Source: Rheinheimera sp. SA_1 (GTDB lineage Bacteria > Pseudomonadota > Gammaproteobacteria > Enterobacterales > Alteromonadaceae). Taken from it: a stretch of DNA of 64,000 nt. The notes under the pieces are model-generated. The model was not told where the DNA came from. It worked only from the letters and a program-made list of their open reading frames with translations, and did no database searches. Positions 1 to 10,079 of the stretch are shown here, piece by piece. The position numbers and the translations under genes are program-made. Each line of letters opens with the position of its first letter. The first letter of the stretch is position 1. The DNA is taken from positions 124,001 to 188,000 of the forward strand of contig NZ_LXWK01000017.1 in NCBI RefSeq assembly GCF_001669775.1, written 5' to 3'.

Positions 1-159
1 CAACTGGAAAATGGCTTGAAACAACAACTTGCATCATGCTAAATCCAGAATCTTACAAATACCGGAACTAAATCTGACATTTCTATTTTAATTGTTGTTT
101 TTTTTAGCTAATTTTACAGCACCGGATGGATATCCAAAGCTGAAATCACAGGTAGTCAG

Positions 160-1902
160 ATGCAGCAAAAAAGTTTATCAAGGAAACTGCTGACCAAAGT
201 GTTGTCAGTTTATTTCGTTTTAACCTTCGTGGTGACCCTGGGGCAGATTGTTGCTGAGTACTTTAATACCAAAAACCATATCAACGGCGAACTGGCAACG
301 CTGCAACAAACGATCTCTGGCAGCTTGACCAGAGCCATCTGGGAGCTGAACACCACACAGGCGTTGATCATTGCCGATGGCTTGCTGGCGATCCCATCTA
401 TCGAAGGCATTATCGTGCGTGATGACAGCGGTGCTGTGATTACCCAGTTAGGTCAATATATCGATATCAGCGAGCGCTACAGCAATCAACTGGTGAAAGA
501 AGGTGTGCGCCTGACCGAGCAAAAATCGGGCTTGTTTGGTTATACCTTTCCGCTGATTTTTGAATTTTCCGGCCGCGCCACCCAGGTTGGCGATGTGACG
601 TTATTTTCCAGCCGCACTATCGTACTGGATCGGATTAAAATCGGCATCTACTTCCTGATCGGTAATGCCCTACTTAAAACTACCTTTTTAATTATTCTGT
701 TTCTGATCGCCTTCCGTCGACAACTGACCTTGCCGCTGGCTGAATTAACCCAACAAATTGAAGAGCTTGAGCTGGATAATCTCGATGGCGCCAAAGTTGA
801 AATTCAGCATGGGGATACCAACGAACTCAGCGTGATGGCGGATGCCTTTAACCGTTTAATTGCCAGGGTACAGGATTACAAAGGTCAGCTGGAAAACACC
901 CAAAAACAACTACTGCAATCGAATGAAAAACTGGATCAACACAATCTGATTCTGGAGCAGGAAGTTGCCCGTAAAACCTCTGGCCTTAGCCAGGCAATGA
1001 TGGATTTACAACAGCAAAAACAAGAGCTTGAAGTCAAGCAGCAAGCACTTCGCGAAGAAATAGAACGCCGTCGTCACACCGAAGAAGCCTTGCGCGGTAA
1101 ACAAACCGAACTAGAAAAACTGGTCACCGACTTACGTCAGGCACAAGACCGGTTAGTACAATCAGAAAAAATGGCCGCATTAGGTGGTTTAGTCGCAGGT
1201 ATTACCCATGAAGTGAATACACCGGTTGGCATTGGCGTGACTGCGACCAGTTTCCTTGCCGAAAAACTATCGGCACTGGAACATGCGTATCATGAAAAAA
1301 GCTTATCACCCAAGGCGCTGGAACATTTTATTGAAGAAGCCAAACAAGGTACTGAGTTACTGAACACCAATTTGATCCGCGCATCTGAGCTGATTGCCAG
1401 CTTTAAACAAATTGCCGTTGATCAAACCAGCGAAGCGATAAGAACCATCCAACTCGCTGATTATCTGAATGAAATCATTCGTAGTTTGCAGCCACATTTC
1501 AAAAAAACCAAACACCATATTGAGGTGAATTGCCCGGAAAACCTGATCCTCAGCTGTCCGGCCGGTGCCATTTCTCAGATTTTCACCAACCTGCTGATGA
1601 ATTCCTTGATCCACGGTTTTGAAGATATGACCGAAGGTAATATCAACATCACCGTGGTTGATGAAGGCAATGTGGTAGACATCAATTATGCCGACAACGG
1701 CAAAGGTTTAACGCCGGAACAACTGGAAAAATTGTTCCATCCGTTTTTCACCACTAAACGTGATCAGGGCGGCAGCGGTCTTGGCACCCATATCACCTAC
1801 AACCTGGTGCGCCAAACGCTGGCCGGCAGCATTCAGGTAAAAAGCGAACCTGGCCATGGTCTGGCTTACCACATTCGCTTTCCGAAGGTGTTGAAGCGCT
1901 AG
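160..1902 (+). CDS. Membrane sensor histidine kinase
   Basis: Probable two-component sensor kinase of 580 residues. A membrane segment lies at about 12-34, a periplasmic sensing region at 35-160 and a second membrane segment at 160-184. A HAMP linker (about 185-238) and a long Gln/Glu-rich coiled coil (240-340) follow. The phospho-acceptor box GITHEVNTP has His350. The C-terminal ATPase domain carries DNGKGL and GGSGLGTHI. No receiver domain or response-regulator gene lies beside it, so the partner is unknown. The ATG follows a modest CAGGTAG ribosome site. The sensed signal cannot be read from the sequence. Confidence is high for the class and none is claimed for the ligand. Confidence 0.9.
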   Translation: MQQKSLSRKLLTKVLSVYFVLTFVVTLGQIVAEYFNTKNHINGELATLQQTISGSLTRAIWELNTTQALIIADGLLAIPSIEGIIVRDDSGAVITQLGQYIDISERYSNQLVKEGVRLTEQKSGLFGYTFPLIFEFSGRATQVGDVTLFSSRTIVLDRIKIGIYFLIGNALLKTTFLIILFLIAFRRQLTLPLAELTQQIEELELDNLDGAKVEIQHGDTNELSVMADAFNRLIARVQDYKGQLENTQKQLLQSNEKLDQHNLILEQEVARKTSGLSQAMMDLQQQKQELEVKQQALREEIERRRHTEEALRGKQTELEKLVTDLRQAQDRLVQSEKMAALGGLVAGITHEVNTPVGIGVTATSFLAEKLSALEHAYHEKSLSPKALEHFIEEAKQGTELLNTNLIRASELIASFKQIAVDQTSEAIRTIQLADYLNEIIRSLQPHFKKTKHHIEVNCPENLILSCPAGAISQIFTNLLMNSLIHGFEDMTEGNINITVVDEGNVVDINYADNGKGLTPEQLEKLFHPFFTTKRDQGGSGLGTHITYNLVRQTLAGSIQVKSEPGHGLAYHIRFPKVLKR

Positions 1903-2037
1903 CCATGCTCTAAAACAAGGATGGCCACTGGCACGTTGCTGCAACATTGAACAGCTGAGTTGTTGGTGGCCATGAAGCTGTTGTGCCGCATCGGGTAATC
2001 GGTATACTGGCTTTTTTTCAAAAGAGTCCGTCCGATT

Positions 2038-2937
2038 ATGTGGTTTAAAAATCTGCGTGTTTACAAAATTACCGAAGCCTTAAATCTGGAGCCTGAAGCC
2101 TTAGAACGTGCGTTGACTGAACATAAATTCAGTCCTTGTACCGGTCAGGAAGCGGTCCGGATGGGCTTTACCTACCCGCTGCATCACAGCATCAAGCAGT
2201 ATCACCACCAGCAACAACATTTGCATTTGTTCGCAGTAAAGCGTCAGGAAAAAGTACTGCCCGCAGCAGTCATCAATGAAGAATTGCAGCCAAAAATTGA
2301 CGCGCTGGAAATGGAAAAAGGCCGGCCACTGGGTCGTAAAGAAAAGCAGGCACTTAAAGAAGAACTGATCCAAACTTTATTACCACGGGCATTTAGCCGT
2401 TCTACTGTGACCACAGCTCTTTATGATGCTGAAAATCAATGGTTTATTGTGAACAGCAGTTCAGCGGGTAAAGCTGAAGATGTACTCAGTTTGGTGCGTA
2501 AGGCACTGGGTTCGTTACCTGCACTGCCTTGGATTGACAACAATCAGCTGAATCTGGCCATGCAGCAATGGCTGACAGATCAGGATTTACCTACTGCTTT
2601 TAAATTGGGTAATGAAGCTGAATTAAAAGCTCCGGACGAAGAAGGCGCCAAAGTAAAATTCAGCAACCATCTGCTGACGGCGGCTGAAGTGCAAAGTCAC
2701 CTCGAAGACAAGCTGGTCACTAAACTGGAGTTTGTGGTTGAAGGTCAAGCCAGCTTTATGGTCTGTGACGATGGCGGCCTGAAAAAGCTGCGCTTCCATG
2801 AAGTACTGGCCAATCAGAATGATGAATTAGGCTGGGATGATATGGTGCTGCGCCTTGATGCCGATTTGCTGGTGATGGCCAATGAACTGGCAGTATTACT
2901 CAAAGCGCTGCAGCAAGCGGTAACGCCAGCGGCTTAA
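2038..2937 (+). CDS. rdgC: Recombination-associated protein RdgC
   Basis: RdgC forms a ring-shaped dimer on DNA and modulates RecA-dependent recombination. The 299-residue length is typical. The N-terminus MWFKNLRVYKIT and the internal SRSTVTTALYD and FMVCDDGGLKKLRF-type blocks are characteristic of the family. It is monocistronic: a 135-bp gap precedes it, with a TATACT-like element near 2001-2006, and a hairpin terminator follows. No oddities were seen. Confidence 0.95.
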   Translation: MWFKNLRVYKITEALNLEPEALERALTEHKFSPCTGQEAVRMGFTYPLHHSIKQYHHQQQHLHLFAVKRQEKVLPAAVINEELQPKIDALEMEKGRPLGRKEKQALKEELIQTLLPRAFSRSTVTTALYDAENQWFIVNSSSAGKAEDVLSLVRKALGSLPALPWIDNNQLNLAMQQWLTDQDLPTAFKLGNEAELKAPDEEGAKVKFSNHLLTAAEVQSHLEDKLVTKLEFVVEGQASFMVCDDGGLKKLRFHEVLANQNDELGWDDMVLRLDADLLVMANELAVLLKALQQAVTPAA

Positions 2938-2950
2938 GCTGACATTGCAG

Positions 2951-2984
2951 CCAGTGAGCCACAGCGGATATTGCAGCTCACTGG
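2951..2984 (+). terminator. rdgC intrinsic terminator
   Basis: Nine-bp arms CCAGTGAGC (2951-2959) and GCTCACTGG (2976-2984) are followed by the T-rich TTGTTGTCTT. The hairpin begins 13 bp after the rdgC stop. It may also serve the convergent HDOD gene that ends at 3004. Confidence 0.6.
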
Positions 2985-3003
2985 TTGTTGTCTTACAGCA
3001 CTG

Positions 3004-3843
3004 TCAGACAAACAACGCTTTTGCTTCATTGTAAGCCAGTGCAATTGCCGGCTCCTGCATAAATGCCCTTTTACTGATTAACCCCACCAGCACATACGCA
3101 TCCAGTAATTTATCTTGCTCCCGCCGATCCCGGTAATAATTGGCTGAAATAAGCCCCAGCCGGATAAAATCTACATAGCCGATACTGCCTTTAAATTCAG
3201 TCAGTTGCCAGCTGTGCACCACGTCAATAAAGGTGTCTGAGAATTCCCAGTTTTGCAAAATTGCTTCGCCAATCGGTGACGAAAACTCATCAATCGCATG
3301 CAATAAAAAGGTCTCTTCTCCGAAGACTTGTGGATGTTTTTCCGCTTCGGCCAGAATCGGTAATACCCCAATCCGATGCACCAGGGCAGCCAGTGTCAGG
3401 GTATCCAGATTCAGGTTGTCATGTTTGTGCTTGGGTAAATAAGCTTGCAGGCAGGCCATTGCCACGCAAGTGACATGCACCGTATCACGCCAGAGCTCAG
3501 CCATTTTGCTGGCGATTTCCGGAGTATGGCTGACGAAAAGTTGTTCCAGCGCCATTGCAGTTGCAATATTTTTCACCTGACTTAAACCAATCCTGGTCAC
3601 CGCCTGGTTTAATGTCGACACTTTAATACTGCGTCCAATAAAAGCACTATTGGCAATTTTTATCATCCGCGCCGCCAACGCCGGATCCAACGCGATCACT
3701 TCGGCCATCGCATGCAGATTGATATCCGGATCATCGGCAGCCTGGCGTACTCTGACCGCGATTTCCGGCAAGGTTGGCAGCACCAGCATATTGGTCGCCA
3801 GTTTTGCCATTAACAAGGTAACTAATGCATTTTCGGCTGACAT
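3004..3843 (-). CDS. HDOD-domain signalling protein
   Basis: The 279-residue protein is mostly one HDOD domain, a metal-free HD-like fold found in bacterial signalling proteins. Recognisable blocks are LPTLPEIAVRV, the ALDPALAARMIKIANSA region and TRIGLSQVKNIATAMAL. The frame stays open upstream into the HIT gene. The start was set at ATG 3843 because AGGATG lies just upstream and the HDOD consensus begins there. It is the last gene of a hybrid kinase - HIT - HDOD unit, with a 16-bp gap to the HIT stop. It probably acts as a protein-interaction output in that pathway, but no target is visible. Confidence 0.85.
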   Translation of the reverse strand: MSAENALVTLLMAKLATNMLVLPTLPEIAVRVRQAADDPDINLHAMAEVIALDPALAARMIKIANSAFIGRSIKVSTLNQAVTRIGLSQVKNIATAMALEQLFVSHTPEIASKMAELWRDTVHVTCVAMACLQAYLPKHKHDNLNLDTLTLAALVHRIGVLPILAEAEKHPQVFGEETFLLHAIDEFSSPIGEAILQNWEFSDTFIDVVHSWQLTEFKGSIGYVDFIRLGLISANYYRDRREQDKLLDAYVLVGLISKRAFMQEPAIALAYNEAKALFV

Positions 3844-3859
3844 AACCCATCCTGTACCA

Positions 3860-4285
3860 TTAAAACAAAGCCCAGCGCCGACATTCAGTTTGTAATTCAG
3901 TTTCGCCGTATGAGACGGCTGGTACTTTTCCCCACACCGGTGCAGGCCAGGCCGCATCCGAAGTGAAACGGCCGATATGATGCAGATGCAACTGCGGAAC
4001 CATATTGCCAAGCGCAGCAATATTCAATTTATCCGGAGCGTAACATTGTTGCAGCAACCGGCTGAGCTTTTGGCTTTCCCGCCACAATAACTCTTGATCC
4101 TCATCAGTCAGATCAATGATTTCACGCACATCTGCTCGTCTAGGCACCAGAATAAACCAAGGGTAGTTTTTATCATTAATTAGCCGTAACTGGCACAAAG
4201 GCCAGTCACTGATCCATACCGAATCTTTAGCCAGCTGCGGATGTAACTCAAATTCGCGGCTAACCACTGCAGTTGTTACCGTCAT
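3860..4285 (-). CDS. HIT-family (histidine triad) protein
   Basis: The 141-residue protein is of the HIT superfamily of nucleotide hydrolases/transferases. The triad appears as [10 protein letters not shown] followed by AWPAPVWG, and an N-terminal WFILVPRR strand is typical of the family. Its natural substrate is not known. Dinucleoside polyphosphates or AMP-conjugates are usual for relatives. Its ATG overlaps the TGA of the upstream hybrid kinase (ATGA at 4282-4285), so the two are translationally coupled. The HDOD gene follows closely. Confidence 0.85.
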   Translation of the reverse strand: MTVTTAVVSREFELHPQLAKDSVWISDWPLCQLRLINDKNYPWFILVPRRADVREIIDLTDEDQELLWRESQKLSRLLQQCYAPDKLNIAALGNMVPQLHLHHIGRFTSDAAWPAPVWGKVPAVSYGETELQTECRRWALF

Positions 4286-7083
4286 GCCATGCCCTTATCT
4301 GTGACCTGAGACATTGGCTGCCTGCAGCTCAGATGCTGCTGCATCCGCCCTAAAATCAGCTGACAGGCCATCAAATCTGTACTTCGAGCCGACATTTCCA
4401 GCTCCGCTGCCAGCTGCGTGATCTCCGGAAACCCCATACTGCCGGCGCAACCTTTCAGGCTATGTGCTTCATATTGCAGTTTGGCTAAATCTGCAACCTG
4501 CTGATAATGTTGCAGCTCATTAATAAGCGAAGGTAATTTTTCGGCAAAGTCACGTTTTAACGCAATTATGGCCGGGTCTTGTTCTAACCGCAGCGCCAAC
4601 TCTTCTTCCGCTGTGCGTTCCTTGTGAGTGTACTGTTTGATCATGGCGTAAAAGTCCTTTTGCACTATGGGTTTGGCCAGCAAATCCTGGCAGCCGGCTA
4701 ACAAATATCGTTGATGATCTTCACGCATCACATTGGCGGTTAAGGCAATTATAGGCACATCAATGCCGGCGTGCCGGATTAATAAGGTCGCTTCTTCACC
4801 CCCCATTTCCGGCATCTGCATATCCATAAACACCAAATCAAATTCAGTAGCCAGCAGTTGTTCAACCGCTTGGTGACCATTGGCGACCATCACATAATCG
4901 ACATTCATTTTGTTCAGCAATACCGAGACCAAGAGCTGATTATCGGTATTATCCTCTGCCACCAGAATTTTCAATTTACTGCTATGAAAATTATCTGGCT
5001 CAGGCTGCACACTGGCAGCCTGGTGTTCGTAAGAATCCACCAGACTTACATGTTGGGTTTCACAATTCATCATAATCTCAAAACAACTGCCAATGCCTTT
5101 AACACTTTCAACCCGGATGTCGCCCTGCATTTGCTGCATCAGCTTTTTCGAAATGACCAGCCCAAGCCCGGTTCCGCCAAAATTACGGGTTACCGTGGCA
5201 TCAGCCTGAACAAAGGGCTGGAACAATTTATTCAGCTCGTCAACGGACATGCCGATACCGGTATCTTTAATTTTGATGATCAGTTGCTCGTCTCCGGTCA
5301 GGTAACTGACATGGATCACCACTTTGCCGCGCTGGGTAAACTTCAGTGCATTACTGGTCAGATTTAACAACACCTGGCGAAACCGCAGTTCATCGGTCTG
5401 TAAAAATTGGGGTAACGGATAATTCAACTCCAGCACGCAATTCAGATGTTTTGCCTGCGCCTGACTATTGGTTTGCTGATAGATATCATCAATCATCTGC
5501 AGAAAATTAAATGACTGGCTGGATAGCTCGAGTTTTTCGGCTTCAATTTTTGACAGATCAAGAATATCATTGATTAAATTCAGTAAATGGTCACCACTGC
5601 GCAGTACCCGCTGCAGGTAATCCGCCAGTTTTTCCCGTTCGGTTTCAATCAGCGCTTGTTCGCTAAAACCGATAATTGCGGTTAGCGGGGTGCGGATTTC
5701 ATGACTCATATTCGCCAGAAACACGCTTTTCAGCCGGTTGGCTTGCTCGGCGGTTTCACGCGCCTGAATTAATTCCTGATTCGCTGCCGCCAGATTGCTG
5801 TTGGCCAGTGCCAAATCCTGCGTTCGCTGTAATACCTTATCTTCCAGTAATTGTTTATAGGCACGCTCCCGCTCCCGATAAACCCGCAACTGGCGCACCA
5901 TCACATTAAAAGCGGCAAACATGTCGCCCAGTTCATCCTGCTTTTTAACAACCAGTAACGAGCTTAAATCACCCCGTCCAACAGCGGTCTTTGCCTCTGT
6001 CAGTACTTTAATCGGCTCAAAAATATAACGAACCAGAACCCAGTAGCACAGCAGAGGCAAACCAAGCGCGAATACTAAACTGCTGCCAAACAATATGAGC
6101 GGCAGTAAATTCATGCCTTCATGCAATTCGGATTCATCCACAGCGCTCACCAGCATAAAATCACCAGGTAATGACGCAGCTAGCACCAGCATCGGTTTTC
6201 CCAGCAGCACCACTGATTTCAGCCGTTCAGCTGCGACTGTTTGCTGAATTTGCCGGAAATTGGTTGGGGCAAAAGCACTCCCTACCAGATTGGGTTTGTC
6301 AGCGTAAGCAATATTGCCGCTGCCGCTTACTACCAAGGTTTCATGGTGTTCCAGTAGCTTGTCCTGCACCACGGAGTCAAGCTCCCGCATATCGACAGTG
6401 GCAACCAGATAACCCCATAACCGGTTGATATCAGAACTATTTTTAGCTGGTTGATAGACCTTTTGCGCCACGATCACTTTCAGATCATTTAAATCAGTTT
6501 CCCTGGAAATAAAAATTCCACTGTCATCGACCATGCTTTGTAACGACGAGAAATATTCACTGCGAAATTTGTTGACCGCGATATCAGGCAACGCATGAGC
6601 CGGTGCCGACGCGATCAGCTCACCGTTTAGTTTCAACAGTTTGACTTGTTGTACATCGTTGTGTTGCTGTTGGTATTGCAAAAGCAGCGGCTGTACGGCG
6701 AGATCAGAAGGTGCTGCTTCTGCCACAAAATGCTGTAACGTTGTTTGTTTTGCCAGCGTTATTAACGCCTGCTGCTGATAATTGAAGAAGTGTTCGAGTT
6801 TTTGCTGTTGGTTGCCAAGATGCCGGGCAACTTTGATATAGGCTTGGTGATTGAAAGTGGTACTGCTGTAGTAATAAGACAGGTAGCCGAACAAGACAGT
6901 GGGCAGCACTAACAACGGAAACATATAAATAACCAGAGTTTCGCGTAGTCTCATTAGTCTGTTGAACCCAAATCCGTCTGAATCTTCATGATATCCAGCA
7001 TACCGAGCAAAGGCAGTGGTCACAACCTGTTTGGCGGCTAATATTCGCCGAGTTGGGTAAATAGTCGCGGCGACAGCACTCAC
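4282..7083 (-). CDS. Hybrid sensor kinase/response regulator with HPt domain
   Basis: Tripartite BarA/ArcB-type phosphorelay kinase of 933 residues. In order: membrane segment (50-70), a large periplasmic Cache-like region (75-325), second membrane segment (326-352), HAMP (353-405), coiled coil, HisKA with NMSHEIRTP (His461), ATPase with [10 protein letters not shown] (about 636-645), receiver with [12 protein letters not shown] (Asp754), and HPt with [10 protein letters not shown] (His874). The start is uncertain. The GTG at 7083 gives a 45-residue cytosolic lead. An ATG at 6954 would start just before the first membrane segment. Neither has a good ribosome site. No separate response regulator is adjacent, so the final output is unknown. 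Confidence 0.9.
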   Translation of the reverse strand: MSAVAATIYPTRRILAAKQVVTTAFARYAGYHEDSDGFGFNRLMRLRETLVIYMFPLLVLPTVLFGYLSYYYSSTTFNHQAYIKVARHLGNQQQKLEHFFNYQQQALITLAKQTTLQHFVAEAAPSDLAVQPLLLQYQQQHNDVQQVKLLKLNGELIASAPAHALPDIAVNKFRSEYFSSLQSMVDDSGIFISRETDLNDLKVIVAQKVYQPAKNSSDINRLWGYLVATVDMRELDSVVQDKLLEHHETLVVSGSGNIAYADKPNLVGSAFAPTNFRQIQQTVAAERLKSVVLLGKPMLVLAASLPGDFMLVSAVDESELHEGMNLLPLILFGSSLVFALGLPLLCYWVLVRYIFEPIKVLTEAKTAVGRGDLSSLLVVKKQDELGDMFAAFNVMVRQLRVYRERERAYKQLLEDKVLQRTQDLALANSNLAAANQELIQARETAEQANRLKSVFLANMSHEIRTPLTAIIGFSEQALIETEREKLADYLQRVLRSGDHLLNLINDILDLSKIEAEKLELSSQSFNFLQMIDDIYQQTNSQAQAKHLNCVLELNYPLPQFLQTDELRFRQVLLNLTSNALKFTQRGKVVIHVSYLTGDEQLIIKIKDTGIGMSVDELNKLFQPFVQADATVTRNFGGTGLGLVISKKLMQQMQGDIRVESVKGIGSCFEIMMNCETQHVSLVDSYEHQAASVQPEPDNFHSSKLKILVAEDNTDNQLLVSVLLNKMNVDYVMVANGHQAVEQLLATEFDLVFMDMQMPEMGGEEATLLIRHAGIDVPIIALTANVMREDHQRYLLAGCQDLLAKPIVQKDFYAMIKQYTHKERTAEEELALRLEQDPAIIALKRDFAEKLPSLINELQHYQQVADLAKLQYEAHSLKGCAGSMGFPEITQLAAELEMSARSTDLMACQLILGRMQQHLSCRQPMSQVTDKGMA

Positions 7084-7195
7084 TATCGCCGCGGATCAGT
7101 TCTTTTTAGCCGAATATCGGGTAAAAAACCATCACCCTAAGCTGCAATCCAACCTGCTGAAACTTCCAGGAAGGCAGCTCCGTACCCGCCTGTCA

Positions 7196-8749
7196 CTATG
7201 AAAGATAAGTCGCCACAAGAGCAGTCACCGGCGCGGCCGAAGGTTTACCATGTTGCCAGTCGCCCCCATCGACACCACTGCCGGCTATATCGATATGGAC
7301 ATAAGGCAATGCAGATTCGGCAACGGCGGAAGCCTGGTCCAAGCCCGCAGCGACCACCAGAAATGCCATCGGGAATTGGTGACCGCGGGCGGTAACGGAT
7401 GAAGGCGCATTGTTGCAACTCAACACATCGTCAGCGCAACTACGTGGTTTGATAAAAGTGAAATCTTCACGACGACTGCGCGATACTTCACTTGGGTCGC
7501 CCCAGATATCACCCTGCCGCGCCAATGTGGCCGACAATCCAAGTTGTAATGCGGCACCATTTTCAACCAAAGCAGTGTATGGACCCACAGCTCTGGCGGC
7601 ATGACCGGTTAAAGTAGCGACTGAAAACAAGGTTGGATTCACCGCATCAACGGCGTCTTGTTTCAGGTGAGACATCAAATCGGCCAGCACCAGACGCCCT
7701 TCGGCATCTGTATTCCCAATCCGAACGCGCACGCCAGCATGGCTTTTAATAATTTCATCCGGCACAAAAGCATCTGAGCCGATACTGTTCCGAACCGCAC
7801 CAATTTCGGCAATAACTTTTAATCCGGCTGGTTTTAGTAAGGCGACTGTTTTTAAAAAGCCAGCAACCGCTGCAGCTCCACCTTTATCACGGCTCATCCC
7901 GGCCATGCCGCCATTTATTTTTACATCAGCGCCACCTGTGTCGTACACCAGACCTTTTCCAGCGAACAATAATGTCTGGGTTACAGTCCCTTCCGGCACA
8001 TATTCGAGACGGATCACCGCGGGTTTATGCCGCTCTACATGCAACGAGCTGCGGGCAACCGCCATCATTAATGGGTACTGCTGCTGTAGTGTTTCGACGT
8101 CCGTTTGTACCTGCACCGACACGGCTGAATCGGCAAAAGCCTCGACACAATAATCAGCAAAACGTCGTGGCGTCATCCGCTCTGGTTCAGTACCGCATAA
8201 ATCACGCGCCAGTCGTTTGCCAGATTCAATGGCGGTAAGTCTGAAGGCCAGAGATTCGTCTATGCCAACCAGACCAAGTTGTTGTACAGGTTCTACCGCC
8301 GTTTCAACTAACGCCTCCCGGCCTTCTAACGGCTGCCACAGTGCCTGTGTCATCCCCAGATACACGACTTCGGCCGCCTTGGCAAAAGTTGGGCTACCGG
8401 CATTTTGCACCCAGACTACAGGCCTGACCGCGCCAGCATTTTTGGCCAGAACAATAGCTTGTTTTGCGGCGTCGGCAAAACTACGCACGTCGTCATAATC
8501 TCGGCCAAGTGGCCCGACCGGAGCAACGATACAGCGATGACCAGGCGCCAGCGCCGTGTGCAACAATACCGCTTCTTTACCAACGCGTTGATCAATGGCA
8601 GCAATCTGATTGACCTGCTGCTGCAGGTTATTGTCTGGAATTTCTGTTACTTGAGTACAAATCAAAATAAGTGCGTCAAATTGTGGATCGGTCAAAGCCG
8701 AGCTTAAGTCTGACACTGCAATGCAAAGAGGTAAGGCCATTGTTTTCAT
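7196..8749 (-). CDS. M17 leucyl aminopeptidase family protein
   Basis: Cytosolic dizinc aminopeptidase of 517 residues. The C-terminal catalytic half has the M17 signature NTDAEGRLVLADLM, and the KGGAAAVAGF and GLVYDTGGADVKINGGMAGM blocks supply metal ligands. The N-terminal half is a divergent macro-like domain. The start at ATG 8749 was chosen over the upstream in-frame codons because AAGGA lies just before it. This is one of two M17 genes in the window. The other, at 39604-40902, is PepB-like. The protein seems closer to the broad PepA-like group than to PepB. Substrate preference is unknown. Confidence 0.85.
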   Translation of the reverse strand: MKTMALPLCIAVSDLSSALTDPQFDALILICTQVTEIPDNNLQQQVNQIAAIDQRVGKEAVLLHTALAPGHRCIVAPVGPLGRDYDDVRSFADAAKQAIVLAKNAGAVRPVVWVQNAGSPTFAKAAEVVYLGMTQALWQPLEGREALVETAVEPVQQLGLVGIDESLAFRLTAIESGKRLARDLCGTEPERMTPRRFADYCVEAFADSAVSVQVQTDVETLQQQYPLMMAVARSSLHVERHKPAVIRLEYVPEGTVTQTLLFAGKGLVYDTGGADVKINGGMAGMSRDKGGAAAVAGFLKTVALLKPAGLKVIAEIGAVRNSIGSDAFVPDEIIKSHAGVRVRIGNTDAEGRLVLADLMSHLKQDAVDAVNPTLFSVATLTGHAARAVGPYTALVENGAALQLGLSATLARQGDIWGDPSEVSRSRREDFTFIKPRSCADDVLSCNNAPSSVTARGHQFPMAFLVVAAGLDQASAVAESALPYVHIDIAGSGVDGGDWQHGKPSAAPVTALVATYLS

Positions 8750-9023
8750 TATCCTTCTTTTGAAATTGGCAGCATTATCGGACAGTACTTCAGTACACAC
8801 AAGATGATAGCGCATGATGCCATTCATGTGGCTGTCAGCGGCAGACTACAGCGCCGTTACCTTCCTTAGACAGAGAGACCAATTACAAACAACTAAACAC
8901 CAGTACTGCGCACGTCAATCATTCATTTACTATTAAGATAAATTTATATAACTTACCTACAAAGTTTTCCGAAGAAAAACATCTACTTATTTTTCTACAT
9001 TTATCTCAAAAGGAATTTTGATC

Positions 9024-9677
9024 ATGACTATACGAAATCTACATATATCTGCCGCTTTGCTCTGCTTTGCATTGACGGCTGGCCATGCTGCAGCTGACGT
9101 GTACACAACCCTGGGCGGTTATTATAGTAAAGTAGATAAACCTGTAGATCGTAGCGGGAGTGGTGGCCAAATCGGCGTTGGCTATACTCTGACTGATCAA
9201 TGGAGTCTGGAACTTGGCTACGACCAGTTGATAGACCAGTCTCCGCAATGGCCTGGTTTTGCCAACATTAGCAATCCAAACAACGGCGGCGGCATCGTCT
9301 TCAAATCAGGACACAAAAGTTCCGGTTTATCAATGAGTGTATTGGGGAAAACCGCTCTAGACGAATACAACACTTTGTTTTATCGGGTCGGCGCTATCAA
9401 CAATAAATCCGAATCCTGGGTATTTCAGCATGGCAGCGCAGCTTGTACAAACCAGACTGCAGATACCTTTACTTATGATTTCATTTCTAACAACGTCCCG
9501 GTAGGAAAAGTGCGGGCTTGTGGTTATTCAAGTACCAATACTGCGTTGCTGTATGGCTTAGGCATCGATCATCAATTTAATCAGCAATGGTTTAGCAGGG
9601 TTGAAGTGGTGGGACTCTCTGATCCTGATACTCAATCGCTTTATGCATTAAAACTGGCTGTCGGCTATCGCTTTTGA
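9024..9677 (+). CDS. Outer-membrane beta-barrel protein
   Basis: Protein of 217 residues with a signal peptide (hydrophobic AALLCFALTAG, likely cleavage after AHA/AAA near residue 24). Alternating aromatic/hydrophobic strands and a C-terminal VGYRF ending in Phe follow, as expected of a BAM-assembled small barrel of the OmpA/OmpW-like fold. Two cysteines (in SAACTN and RACGYS) could form a loop disulfide. ATG 9024 was preferred over TTG 9018 because AGGA lies 9 bp upstream. It is monogenic with an AT-rich upstream region. The function cannot be deduced. Confidence 0.75.
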   Translation: MTIRNLHISAALLCFALTAGHAAADVYTTLGGYYSKVDKPVDRSGSGGQIGVGYTLTDQWSLELGYDQLIDQSPQWPGFANISNPNNGGGIVFKSGHKSSGLSMSVLGKTALDEYNTLFYRVGAINNKSESWVFQHGSAACTNQTADTFTYDFISNNVPVGKVRACGYSSTNTALLYGLGIDHQFNQQWFSRVEVVGLSDPDTQSLYALKLAVGYRF

Positions 9678-9684
9678 CTATCAG

Positions 9685-9713
9685 AGCACATGTCACCTGT
9701 GGTGACATGTGCT
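9685..9713. terminator. Hairpin between convergent barrel gene and nqrM
   Basis: Perfect 13-bp stem AGCACATGTCACC / GGTGACATGTGCT with a 3-base loop. It lies 7 bp after the barrel gene stop and 13 bp from the convergent nqrM stop. There is no strong T-run on either side, so termination efficiency is uncertain. Confidence 0.55.
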
Positions 9714-9726
9714 ATTTGAGAGGAAC

Positions 9727-9939
9727 TCAGATAATTTTATTTTCTTGCCATTCTTTTTCTTTACGCAGTCGCTCCTGACGTTTTTCGCATGGATTGTCAC
9801 AATCACAGGCTTTTTCGATGCCTAAGGCACCTAAACCACCGCAGGAACCGGCAATCGTTTTACGTTGCACCATGTAACCGATGGCCATTGCCGCGAATAC
9901 GATCAGCATCAGAATAAATGTCAGTACAAAAATTTCCAT
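9727..9939 (-). CDS. nqrM: Na+-NQR maturation protein NqrM
   Basis: NqrM is needed to place iron in the Cys-ligated site between NqrD and NqrE. The 70-residue protein has one N-terminal membrane helix (about 2-22) and then the conserved cluster GSCGGLGALGIEKACDCDNPC with four cysteines. The rest is a charged Arg/Lys/Glu tail. The start at ATG 9939 has GAGGTTGCA before it. It follows nqrF, but an intrinsic terminator lies between, so it probably has its own promoter. Confidence 0.93.
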   Translation of the reverse strand: MEIFVLTFILMLIVFAAMAIGYMVQRKTIAGSCGGLGALGIEKACDCDNPCEKRQERLRKEKEWQENKII

Positions 9940-10039
9940 TGCAACCTCAATCAGAATCACCGCTATCTGCAGACACAGAATCAACAGACAACATCAGGTG
10001 ATGTGCATTATAACAACGTTCTTGCATGCTCAAAAGCAT

Positions 10040-10063
10040 AAAGCCAACCCGAAGGTTGGCTTT
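10040..10063 (-). terminator. nqr operon terminator
   Basis: Ten-bp stem AAAGCCAACC / GGTTGGCTTT. On the minus strand the loop reads TTCG, a very stable tetraloop. It begins 17 bp after the nqrF stop. It separates nqrABCDEF from nqrM. Confidence 0.75.
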
Positions 10064-10079
10064 GTCTATAACTCAGTGA

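Noticed and set aside
1-159. Possible small gene or RNA at the window start
   Set aside because: AT-rich, no frame with a start and ribosome site, no stable hairpin; treated as the upstream region of the first kinase gene.
4858-5367. 169-residue plus-strand ORF opposite the hybrid kinase
   Set aside because: It lies wholly inside the kinase/receiver coding sequence on the other strand and has no domain signature.
8405-8707. 100-residue plus-strand ORF opposite the M17 peptidase
   Set aside because: The real gene on the minus strand has clear peptidase motifs. The plus-strand frame shows none and has no start signals.
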